From Hippophae tibetana (lineage: Eukaryota; Streptophyta; Magnoliopsida; Rosales; Elaeagnaceae): 64,000 nucleotides of DNA. The position numbers were made by a program, and so were the translations under genes. This document shows positions 24,386-35,600 of the stretch, one piece after another (position 1 is the stretch's first letter; each line of letters starts with the position of its first letter). The stretch is taken from positions 16,451,501-16,515,500 of the forward strand of contig CM072803.1 in NCBI GenBank assembly GCA_037013495.1, given 5' to 3'. The notes under the pieces are model-generated. The model was given only the letters and a program-made list of their open reading frames with translations. It was not told the origin of the DNA and ran no database searches.

Positions 24386-24403
24386 TAGCGCCATTGCTAG
24401 GGA
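24386..24403 (+). other. Primer binding site, Ty3-type
   Basis: TAGCGCCATTGCTAGGGA lies six bases after the LTR end and matches the common Athila/Tat primer motif TGGCGCCGTTGCCGGGGA at most positions. Confidence 0.7.
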
Positions 24404-25526
24404 GGAATAGCGTTTCTTAAATTTTATTATCAGAATCCCAAAACATTTTTGTGTTGTAAATATCATCATTTTCATTTAAAATTTTAAAATATCTAGATTA
24501 TTAATTAATTTTAGATATTTTAAATTTTAAATATTCTTTTATTTTATTAAAAATAAAAATAAAAAAATTCTAAACTTTCTCTTCATTTACTTTTAAATTA
24601 AAAATATAAAAAGAAAATAAAAATTATTTTATTTAGTAATAATAATAATTTAAGATCATAAAATATTTGAAAAATTTAAGATTTTATTCATTTAAAAAAT
24701 AATAATTTTCTTTTTATTTAAAAAAATAGTTTTTTATTTATTTTAAATTTTAATTTAATTTAATTTTTCTTTTCTTTTATTTACTAATTCTTTAATTATA
24801 TTGTTTCTATACTTCATGTTTAGTATTTTTATGTACTGAATTATTTCTTGTATAATTCATTTCTTTTACTAACTTATGTATAATGTGTATTTTTCTTTTT
24901 TCTTTTTATTTTTCTTTATTAATGTACAAAAGGTAAGAAATATTTTAGAAAGAAACTCGTACTTTTTATTAACATCTACAAGTTCAAATAATTTCAAGAG
25001 AAATGGACGTTAATTGGAGGAAAAATGACCAACCCTAAGTACAAATGGTATAAGTGATGCTGAATATGAAGAGAAAATGATGAAGGAGTATGCATTTCCT
25101 AGAATTGGTAATACTAGCTCCTACATACAACTTGGAGAGGCTGCAAGGAATTATGAGTTGAAAAATATTCACTATTCATTATTACCTTCATGTTATGGTG
25201 TCCCTAATGAAACCCTTTTACTTATTAGAGAATTTTATACTATTATGCAGACAATTACATTGTAGAGACTAGATGAACACCAACTTAGAATGAGGTGTTT
25301 TCCTTATACCATCAAGGATAAAGCTAAGTCTTGGTTCATGACTCTACAACTAGGTTCATTAACTACTTAGGATGAAATATACAGTAAATTTATAGGTAGA
25401 TACTATTACCATCAAAAGACTATGGAGCTAAGGAGTTGGAATATTCCATATTCAAATTGAGTTTGGTCCTTACTAAAATAGGGGTTAGTATCTACAAGAA
25501 AGTTATAAAGATTCAGGCTGAGTTAT
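24404..25526 (+). mobile_element. Leader and gag start of a Ty3-type element
   Basis: 24404-24990 is a very AT-rich leader without a gene. From about 25010 a gag-like frame shows blocks also present in the Athila gag units to the right: EYAFPRIGNTSS, LGEAARNYELKNIHYSLLPS, LRMRCFPYTIKDKAKSWF. The sequence is then interrupted by the solo LTR at 25527. Fossil with multiple breaks. Confidence 0.6.
25522..25526. repeat. Left 5-bp target duplication (GTTAT)
   Basis: GTTAT here matches GTTAT at 27325-27329 on the other side of the solo LTR. A 5-bp duplication is the usual size for LTR element integration. Confidence 0.85.
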
Positions 25527-26839
25527 TGATGAGCGAAAACCGGCATCGCCGATTCTTGCCAATACTTTGGTTTTAATATTTATAAAACTCTCGCAAGTGC
25601 ACAAATCATTTCGAAGAAAATGATAAGTATACTCCCAAGGTCGATCTAAGGAAGGAATGTGTGTGGTTTTTAATTTATTATTAAAACTTTTAAAAACGAA
25701 ATTAAATCCTAAACATCCTGTCACGATATTTTGGGGTTTTGTGTTTTTAATCTAATTACATAAAATTAAACATAGATTCAATAAACATTCATGCAAATTC
25801 TATCATTTATAATGGCGGAGTATTTATGGATATAATAACTAAGTTAATTATGCTTGCTAATATTATCTAGGTTATTAAATATATGAATTGATATTTATTG
25901 ATTCTCCCTTTTTTGTATGAATACCACCTTTGGTGGGGTTAGATATTCTTTGTTAACTAAACAAATCAATTAGCACCTATGGGTGGGGTTGATAACTAAT
26001 ATGCTTAATTAAATTAATTCATTTTTCTAAGAGATTGAAAATGAACCATTTAAATGCCACCTTTGGTGGGGTTAGACAGTTTAAACTTTATTCAAGGTGT
26101 CCAAATTAAACCCAAGAATTTAGTTATCCGAGTACTAACTTTCAAGTTTTAAAACCATTACCGAAAACATGTTGTCAATACATTTTCAGATAATAATTCT
26201 TATAAAAACTTTTGAAATAGAGCTTCACTCTAACTACCGGGCGATTGTACCATCAAATAAAAGAGCACTACTCTAAATCGGACCGGATAACTAAACCTTA
26301 AAATCTAATTTTCAGGTTTAAGTTTGTAATGAAAAATAATATATTTCTCTCTAACATTCTTAATATAAAATCTTGAATAAAAACAAAATCAATTCATTTT
26401 AGAGATTTTCACCTATTTAATATTTCGCAAGCATAACAACGTTATTATTACATCATGTTTACTAAACAGCCAGCACAGTTAAATTTAATCATAGACAAAT
26501 TAAATATAACATGTAAGAATAAAGCATAAAAAATAACTGTAAAGAAAATAAAATCCTTACAAAACTTCGACGCTATTCCCGTTGCTGGAAAATCTCCAAG
26601 CGGAATTTGCATTCCATTTATTGAATCAAAAAGCTAAAAAATTACATAAACATAACTAGTTCTTCCCAAAAAGGGAAGAACTCTAAAACTAAGAGAAATT
26701 AACTAAGAAAATCTAAAAACTAAGAAAACATAAGAAAAACTAAAAAAAAACTAAAAATCTAAGAAAAAAGAGAAAGAAAGAAGAGAGAAGTGTGTTTTGA
26801 AGGTGTTGAAGGTGTGCTTTGAAGTGAAGGGAAGGAGGG

Positions 26840-26847
26840 TATTTATA
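26840..26847 (-). promoter_or_regulatory. TATA box of the solo LTR
   Basis: Minus-strand TATAAATA, preceded upstream (higher coordinates) by the GC-rich segment and the palindrome at 26904-26928. The equivalent TATA is kept in LTR copies A and B. Confidence 0.6.
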
Positions 26848-26903
26848 GGTGAGGATGGAGAGAAAAAGTAGAGAAAAAAATGTTAAAACGCGGATCGGTG
26901 ATT

Positions 26904-26928
26904 GCTGACGTCATTTGATGACGTCAGC
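26904..26928. promoter_or_regulatory. Perfect palindrome with two TGACGTCA sites
   Basis: GCTGACGTCAT, spacer TTG, then ATGACGTCAGC. Each arm contains TGACGTCA, the core bound by plant TGA/CREB-like bZIP factors. The palindrome ends 57 bases upstream of the LTR TATA box on the minus strand. A CACGTG-adjacent word (GCACGTGA, about 26947-26954) lies nearby. Binding is inferred from the motif only. Confidence 0.6.
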
Positions 26929-27324
26929 ATGACGTGGGCTGGCTGCACGTGAAAAATGGGGCGAAATGGGCGTCGTCGCGCGCGCAGTTTTGCGCGGATG
27001 AACAGTAGCCGCGCGCGCGGTGGGTGCTGGCGGCGCGGCGGCGCGTTTTTCTCCTTTTTGACCCATTTTGTCCAATTTTTGCATATTTGTTGACTTTTCC
27101 TCATTTATTTATTAATATATTTGTGATGTATTGCTTCAAGTATTCCTCTTTGAGTCTTTAAGTTGCATTTTTAAGCCAAAATACCTGAAAAACAATAAAA
27201 ATCCCGTGATTCCGAAAAAGACAAATTTATATAAATATATGATAAAACATATAAATATATATATTTTTAATCAATTAATGTGCATAAAATCATGGTTATT
27301 TTAGTGCTTTTTGAGCACTCATCA

Positions 27325-27329
27325 GTTAT
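27325..27329. repeat. Right 5-bp target duplication (GTTAT)
   Basis: Matches 25522-25526 exactly. Confidence 0.85.
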
Positions 27330-30300
27330 TACTGTTAGTAGAGGAGATCGACGACTCAGACATGGGTCATGCGTCTAAACGCCTAAGGAACTTTTAAAAC
27401 ATTTTTGGAGGTCAGGCTCTATATTAATGAATTTTAAAATCTTTGTAAGCTCGAATGATAAAAAAAATTATTTTTGCAAGAATGTATATGTGACGCTAGA
27501 TCAATTTAGTTTATCTTTGAAAGGTAAAACTTGTAGGGTTCGGTTAACAAGATAAACCTTTGGCCTGACCCTAACAATTGATGTAACATGGTTTGTTCAG
27601 TATATGAACAGATAGAGCATTCTACCAGGGGAATAACACTCTACCTATTCTATGACAGAGGTGATCAACTCTATCTTTAGTGTCAAAGTGTTCTATCTGG
27701 TTCTTGATCAAGGTGATCAACTCATGACCTATAATGTTGGGGGATAATGATCTATATGGTTCGTGACCGAGGTGATCAACTCTCTTTTTATTGTAAGAGC
27801 ACTCTACTTGGTTCCTGACCTAGGTGATCAACTCTATCTTAAGTGCTAGAGTTCTCTACCTGGTTTGTGAACTAGGTGATCAACTTATGACATGTAATAT
27901 TGGGGGATAACATACTACCTAGTATGTGACCAAGGTAATCAACTATTTCTTAAGTGTCAGAGCACTCTACCTGGTTTGTGACCAAGATGATAAAATCTCT
28001 CTTAAGTGTCAAAGCACTCTACCTGGTTCTTAACTGAGATGATCACCTCATAACATGTAATATTAGGATAGAATGTTCTACCTAGTATATGAAAAAGGTG
28101 ATCAACTCTCTCTTAGGTGTCAGAGTTGTCTGTCTGGTCTATGACGATAAATTATCTCTTAAGTATAAAAGCGCTCTACCTGGTCTGTGACTGATGTAAT
28201 CAACTTTCTCTTAAGTGTCAAAGTGCTCTACCTAGTTCTTGATCAAGATGATGAACTCGTAACATGTAATGTTGGGGGAGAATCGTTGCTTGCAAAACAA
28301 AATCACCTTATATATAGTGGTTGTACATGAAAATGGTAAATCAAAGTACATTAGAAGTGATACTTCTTCAAATGTCGAGCGTTCCAACTCACACTATCCT
28401 ATTTCGTAATAAGTAAGCCTATCATGATGTCATCTTGACTATTTGGTATAGGTCCTCTTAATTTGATTGCAACTTGCCAGCCATCCATTCCTTCTTGCTA
28501 GGGAAAACCCTTCTAAGAATCCAAGTACCTATGGAAAAAGTTTTGAAATGCACAACCTTGTTGTAATAATCTATTAGTCTTCTTTTTTTCTCGACTATCC
28601 TTCTCAAGGCTTCATTCCTTTTTTTTATTTTATGAGAATCAATTATATTATTCTACTTATGGCATTCTAGTCCTCAGCTAGGGCTAATCTTATAGTGGGC
28701 ACTATAATCTCAGTTGGTATCACAACTTCAATCCCATGTACTAGCAAGAAAGGTGTCTCGTTAGTGATCCATTAGGGACTAGTCCTTATAGTCAACAATG
28801 CCCTAGGTAGCACCTCAAACTATCTTCCTTTACCACCCTCAAACCTTTTCTTCAGTAGAGTGACTATCAACTTATTAGAAGACTATGCCTAATCGTTGGT
28901 TTGTGGATAATATGGAGATGAATGGCACATCTTGATGTTGTACTTGATGGAAAACTCTTTGATGTTATGGCCCATAAACTATCTTTCATTATCAGTAACA
29001 AGCTCATTGAGTAGGCTGAAGTGAAAAATTATGGATTTCATAATAAACCAAATCATTTTATCTTTTTGTATCCTTCACAGAGGTTCTGCCTCAATCCACT
29101 TGGGAAAATAATTTATGGTGACTAATAAAAACTTCTTTTGGCCTCTTTCTTGGGGTAAAGGTCATAATATATCGAGCCTCCACTTGTAGAAGGGCTATAG
29201 GCTAACTACCCCTTATCATGGTGGTTGGTGATGCGTGTAACAATGGAGCGAATCTTTGAAACTTATTGCATACTTCGGTGTACCTTGTGTAATGTACTAG
29301 CATAGGGGGCTAGTAGTACCCATGTCTTATAATTTTCTAGTATAGCCTATTTCCACCTGAATAAGAGTTACACTCTCCCTCATGGGCTTCAACTATAATT
29401 ATTTTAAACCCCTCTCTAACTATACATAAGAGCCTGCATCCAAATGCAGTTCTTCTGTATAATTTATTGTTTTTAGTCATGTATTGACCTACCTTAGCCT
29501 TAATTTCCTTTGTGATTTTCTAGCCCTGGAGTAGGTCTCCTATTTTTAGGAAGTCAAAGATTGTACTGAACCATAGGTTTGTGGTAGTATCCACAATCCT
29601 AACTATTTTTTCAACTTCCTCCAAACTAGCTTTTATCATGATTGTTACTAATACTACCTGAGTATGGTTAGCCTCATGCACGGAGGATAGTTTGGACAAA
29701 GTGTTAGCATGACCATTCTTATTCTTGGATATTTGTTTGATATCAAAGTTGGAAAATTTCAGACACTCATTTCTTAGTCTCTCCAGATATCTCTTCATCT
29801 TGCTATATTTAGTCTTAAATGTGCCTAAAGATTGGTTGACCACCAATCGTGAGTCACTATGCAAGGTGATGTTATTCACTTCGAGCTTCTTCATCATAAA
29901 AGCTCCAAATATAGCTACCTTATACTCTACGATATTATTAGTTGCTTGGAAGTCCAACCTAATAGCATACTTGAAACTGTTTTTATCATTATCAACTATA
30001 ACTACACCTAACCCAATGCTATTAAAGTTATGCATGCCATCAAAAAATACCTACCAAACCAATCTCTCTCTTTGATTTGTGCCACATACTACCTCTTTTA
30101 CCTCATCACTAGTAACCACTGGTGATTTACTGAATTCAATGAAAAACTTAGCCACCACTTGTCCTTTAATAGAGGTTCTTGACATATGCTTGATATCGTA
30201 CTCTCCCAATCTTTGGAAATTTGTGCCAGTCTCTCTGTGACTTCTGGCCTTGTCAATACATTCTTAAGTGGATGAGAGGTAAGTACTACCATTTTGTGTG

Positions 30301-30890
30301 AACTGATGTAATGTCTAAGCATCCATGTTTTCAAATTCAAGGCGAAGGCCAACTTGTCGATCATTTTGTACCTACTTTGGGTGTCTATCAAGATTTTGGA
30401 TAATGTAGTAGATGAGGTGTTGGACCTTGTTTCTTTTAGCTAGAAGTACGGCACAACAAGTTTGAAGGGGCAATGGGCAAATCAAATAAAGCATTTCTCC
30501 TAGGATAGGGGATGACTAGGACAAAATCTTTGCTCAAGTACTATTTAATTCCTTAAAAAACTTTGTCACAATCCTCATTCTAGAAAACTAACGTGTTCTT
30601 CCTCAACATTTTAACGAATGGAAAACACTTATCCATGCATTTGGAAATAAATATGTTCAGTGCCACTATTTTTCATTCAATTGTTGAATCCCCTTCAAAC
30701 TAGTAGGAGGCTTCATGTTTACTAGGACTTATATCTTGTCTGGTTGGCCTCAATTCCCCAGGAAAATATAAGATACCTTAAGAATATTCCTAAAGTAACA
30801 CCAAAAACACATTTTTTTAGTTCTAAGTCTTATACCATACCTTTGGATTACGAAAAGTATTTCCTCTAAGTCATTGACATGGTTTACTAG
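27330..30890 (-). mobile_element. 3' half of a Tat-lineage Ty3 element, fossil
   Basis: Read on the minus strand, the parts come in order. End of reverse transcriptase at about 30890-30480. First RNase H at about 30480-30098. A second, archaeal-type RNase H at about 30035-29640 (blocks YAIRLDFQATNNIVEYK and LHSDSRLVVNQ). Integrase from about 29500 to 28480 (WIEAEP-type block near 29090). A 3' non-coding tail then holds a minisatellite. Two RNase H domains are a hallmark of the Tat lineage (Ogre/Retand relatives). Several breaks are present; not functional. Its upstream side ends where the Athila LTR begins at 30891. Confidence 0.75.
27640..28285. repeat. Higher-order minisatellite of 51-59 bp units
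   Basis: About twelve units, each with the block GACC.AGGTGATCAACT, near 27663, 27714, 27773, 27827, 27879, 27937, 27989, 28041, 28100, 28147, 28197 and 28250. Two unit types alternate. Type A has CTCTCTTAAGTGTCAGAGCA and CTCTACCTGGTT (about 47-54 bp). Type B has CATGACATGTAATGTTGGGG then GATAATG (59 bp). B recurs after every two or three A units, giving a period near 163 bp. It lies in the 3' tail of the Tat element. Confidence 0.85.
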
Positions 30891-32639
30891 GGATGAGTAC
30901 TTAAAAAACACTAAAATTATCATGATTTAATATACTTTAATTGATTAAATATATTTATATATGTATGATTTTATCATATTTTTATATAAAATTGTCTTTT
31001 CAGAATCATAGGTATTTTTATTATTTTTCAGGTATTTTTGTTCAAAAAATAATTTAAACACTCGAACAAAAATGCTAGAGTGAGTACATCATAAATATGT
31101 TGAGAAAAAAATGAGGAAAAGTAAAAAAAATGAAAAAATTAGAAAAAATGGGTCAAAACGATAAAAATGTTTAGTCTTGTTGTGCGTAACCAGCACACAC
31201 TCGTGCCTAACCAACACACCTCACACACATGTCATGCCAAGTTCCACACATTCTAGTGCTCGTCTACCATAAATCTCGCCCCCCACACTTGTGCCAACCT
31301 GTCCAAATGTGTCCAAAATCAAAATTTGAGATATTTTCCCAATTTTTTGACCTTTTTCTCATCTAAAGACGGACCTTCTCCCACATTGTAAAAATCTTCC
31401 CTAAAAATCTCTTCTCTTTCTTTAGAAAGATTTCTTATTTTTTTTAGTTTTAAAGTTCTTCTCTTTTTTAGAAGAACTAGTTATGCTTTTGTAGGTTTCT
31501 AGTTTCTTGATTCAATAAAGATAAATGTAAATCCGTTTAGAGGTTTTCAAATGAAACTAGTTATAATTTTAAAATGAATTCTTTAGAATTATTTTTATGT
31601 TTTATTCTTATATGTTATATTTAATTTTTCTATGATTAAATTTAACATGGCTGGCTGTTTGTAAATCTGATATAATAATAACGTTGTTATGCTTGCGAAA
31701 TATTAAATAGGTAAAAACTTTCTATAAAATAAATTGATTTTGTTTATATTCAAAATTTTATATTAAGAATGTTACAGAGAAATATATTATTTTTCATTAC
31801 AAACTTAAATATGAAAATTAGATTTTAAGGTTTAATTATACGGTCTGATTTAGACTAGTGTCTTTTTTATTTGTTGATACAATCGTCTAGTAAGAATAAA
31901 GCTATATTTCAAAAGTTTATATAGGATTATCATTCGAAAATTTATTGGCAACATATTTTTAGTAATGGTTTTAAAACTTGAAAGTTAGTACTCGGATAAT
32001 TAAATTCTTAAGTTTAATTTGGACATCTTGAATAAAGTTTAAAATGTCTAATTCCACCAAAGGTGTCATTTAAATGATTTATTTTCAATCTCTTAGAAAA
32101 AATAGAATCAATTTAATTAACTAAATTAATTATTGACCCTACTCATTAGTGTTAATTGATTTATTTAATTAACAAAAAATATTTAACCCCACCAAAGGTG
32201 GTATTTATATAAAAAAGAAAGAATCAATAAATATCAATTTATATCTTTAATAACCTAAATAATATGAGCAAGTACAATTAACTTAATTATTATATCCATA
32301 TTTACTCCATTGTTATGAATGATAAAAATTTGCATAATTATTTATTAAATCTATATATATGTTTATCTTTTATGTTATTAGATTAGGAAACAGTTATGTT
32401 ATTAGATTAGGAAACACAAAAAATCAAAATATTATGACAGGATGTTTAGGATTTAATTTCATTTTTAAGAGTTTGAATAATAAATTAAAAATCACATATA
32501 TTCTTTCCTTAGATCGACTTTGAGAGTATATTTGTCATTTTCTATAAAATGATTAATGTATTTGCAAGATTTTTACAAATATAAAACCAAAGTATATGCA
32601 AAATCGGTATTGCTAATGTGATGCTGATTTTGTTCATCA
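30891..32639 (+). mobile_element. 5' LTR of the large Athila element
   Basis: It starts GGATGAGTACTTAAAAAACACTA and ends TTTTGTTCATCA. It shares the whole order of family blocks with the 3' copy at 45425-46995; by eye the two differ at roughly one base in six or seven, so the insertion is old. It joins the Tat fragment on the left, consistent with insertion into it. Confidence 0.75.
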
Positions 32640-32645
32640 AATTAT

Positions 32646-32663
32646 TGGCACCATTACTAGAGA
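32646..32663 (+). other. Primer binding site of the Athila element
   Basis: TGGCACCATTACTAGAGA, six bases after the LTR end, matches the motif TGGCGCCGTTGCCGGGGA with a few changes. Confidence 0.6.
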
Positions 32664-35600
32664 AATAATTATGTTTTTTAAATTATTTATCAAAAATTTA
32701 AAAATTTTATGTGATGTAAATATTGTGATTTTTATTTTTAGAATTTAATTTAAAAAAACTAACTAACTATGTAATAGCATGGAATCCTTTGTGCCACTAG
32801 TATTTCTTGGGAACATTGCTATGCTTAGGAGGATGATTTTTAAGGAGGCTTTACCCTACCACTATTTCCTCGGAGCATTCTTGGTTAATACTTATTATAT
32901 TATTAACTTAACTTGTTTGTTTAGTATTTTTGTATTAAATACTATGTATATTTTCTCTAAATTTTTGTATAATTATTTTATTTTTCTTTTCCATTTTAAT
33001 TGACAAGTGTTTTAAATTTACACTTTCAATGGTCTATGCATGGTAGGAGATCCTTAGTAAACCCTCTTACACCATACATAGATAATATTCATAAATTTAA
33101 ACAATTGTACACAAGATTGGATTCTAACCATTGGCCTATTTTTAGAGAAAATCCATATTTTAGGGAAACCACCATGAAAGAGTTTAAATAGCCAGTAATT
33201 GACACAGAAAATGCCTCTATCCAGTTAGGTGAGGTTGCTTTGAAATATGAATAGAAAAATATTCATTTTTCTATACTTCCTTCATTTCTAGAGCTACCTA
33301 ATGAAGATTCATTGTCTTTCATTAGGAACTTTTATTTAACAGTCCAGACTTTTCCCCTCACCCTAATTGAGGACCAACTAAGAATGAGGTGTTTTCCCTA
33401 CATCTTAAAAGACAAGGCCAAAGCTTGGTTAATGTCATTCCTTTTAGGTTCTCTGATGAACTAGAAAGACGTTTACAACAAATTCATGGAAAAATTCTAT
33501 TCCCACCAAAAACATCAAAGTTTAGAGAAAAGATTGCCACTTTCTTTCATATGAAAGGAAAATCATTCCATGATGCCTAGGATAGGTTCAAATTGTTCCT
33601 TAATCAATGCCCCTATCACAGCTTCCCCTTGTAGTTGCAGAACCAATTATTTTATGATAAACTTATGCATCAATGCCATCCATTTTCGACAATGTTGCCA
33701 GAGGATCTATTGGAGAGAAGATAATCTCAAAGACGTACAACCTATTTGAGATGTTAGGTGCGAATTCCAAACAGAAAATCTCATGAGTGAGAACAACTGG
33801 ATTTAATGAATCGATTCCAACAATGAAGTTCAAAGAAAACTTATTCAATTGACCAAGAAAGTTGCCCTTCTTACTACGCAAACCAATACCAACAATGAAC
33901 ATTGTTTTTGGGAGCATATCAACAGAGACCAAGATTCAACCCTAATTCAAATACCTACAATTCTGGGTGGAGAAATCATCTCAACTTCCCCTAGAGGCAA
34001 AGCAACCCTACTTTCTCCCAAAGTTCAAATCAGCCAAGCCAGTAATTCCACCAGGCTATTCCAAGAAGCCTTCTTAGTAAACCAACCCTAGAGTACAACT
34101 TGAATGCTTTTATTCAACTATGCATAGATAACCAGTCTAAAACCAATCAATGGTTGAACTCTATGGAAGCTTCTATCAAAAAGGTGGAAATTCAAGTGGA
34201 ACAGTTAACTAAGCATTTGCAAAAATAAAGTAAATACTAACTGAATGGTAAAATTGAATCAAATAAATTCAATAAAGAGGAGACATTGAGTTTGTCATTT
34301 TGAAATCTACAAGTAACGTCTTACTAGAAGACGATAAATTTTAGTCCTAAGAGTGAGGTCACCATTATTGTATTTTCCTTTCTTTTAGTTTGTTTTGTTT
34401 TTATTTTAAGAATGTGTGTAATAAAATTCCAATGAAATATAAGAAATTCATTTGTTTCAAAAATTGTGTCCATTCTTTAAATTTAGCATTACAAAGAAAA
34501 GCATTTAACATAGGTTCCCTGCGTTTTTTTCTTTAAGCCTATACATTTTGTCAAATGAGAAATATTTTTTAGAGAGTTCTACTATTTTTCAATCTAGGAG
34601 CTAGATATTGATATGCAAAAGCAGGAGGATCAATTTCAACTACAAGTAGCCATGATAGAGGCTGGAGATAGGCAGAAAATGATGAAGGACTATGCAACGC
34701 CAATCATTGCCAATATAACTTATGACATACAATTGTAAGAGACAAGGAACTATGAATTGAAAAAGATTCATTGTTCTTTGTTGCCTTCCTTTTATGGTAT
34801 TCCTATTGAAGAACTTTTGCATTTCATTAGAGAATTATATGCTATTGTCTAAACATTTCCACTAGAGAGAATTGATAAAGATCAACTTAGGATGAGGTGT
34901 TTTCCTTACACCCTCAAGGATAAATCTTGGTCATGGTTCATTACTCTATATTCGGGTTATCTAAAGACTTAGGAGTCATTCTATGAAAATTTTATGGGTA
35001 GGTTCTATTCCTATCAAAAGACAGCTGATTTAAGGACAAAGATAGCAACATTTCCTCAAATGGATGAAGAGCCCTTTCATAAAGCTTGGGAAAGACTCAA
35101 AATTATTTTCATTAAATTTCTTCATCATAGCTTTCCATTACAGCTACAGAACCAATTATTTTATGATGGTTTGACACTACAGAGTCAAAGCATGGTTGAT
35201 AATGCTACTGGAAGAGCTGTGAGAGAAAAGACCGCAAAGGAAATCTATAGTCTTTATGAACTATTGGGTTTTAATTCCAAACAAAGAAGTACTAGAAGAA
35301 GGAGAGAAGGATTCAATGAAGTTGGCTCTAATAATGAGATGACATTACAACTTACTGAATTAACTAAGCAAGTGCAACTTCTCACTACCCACCAAATGCC
35401 AAATCAAGATGTATATGAAGTGTGTTTTTCAATTGGGCATGATGCTCGTAATTTTTTCATATACTTGTAATTCTAGTGTGGATGCCATAGAGGAAGTCAA
35501 TTCCTTTCAAAGGTATCATCCAAACACTTATAATCACCCTAACCATCATTGGACACCAAATAGTTACCATGCCTACACCTAATGTCAAACACTAAGGCCA

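Larger units (their letters stand above)
25527..27324 (-). mobile_element. Solo LTR, complete, Ty3-type (1798 bp)
   Basis: The plus-strand ends are TGATGAGC and GCACTCATCA. A perfect 5-bp target duplication flanks it, and no internal sequence is attached. This is the classic product of recombination between two LTRs. On the minus strand the order is terminal TGATGAGTGCTCAAAAAGCA, a GC-rich promoter (26880-27050), a TATAAATA at 26840-26847, the leader, and an inner end with CGAGAG/CTTGG words. Its ends and target sites are intact, so it looks younger than its relatives in the window. Confidence 0.9.

Noticed and set aside
27640-28285. Regularly spaced repeats that might look like a CRISPR array
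   Set aside because: Units are related along their whole length with no unique spacers, and the setting is a plant retroelement tail. It is a minisatellite.
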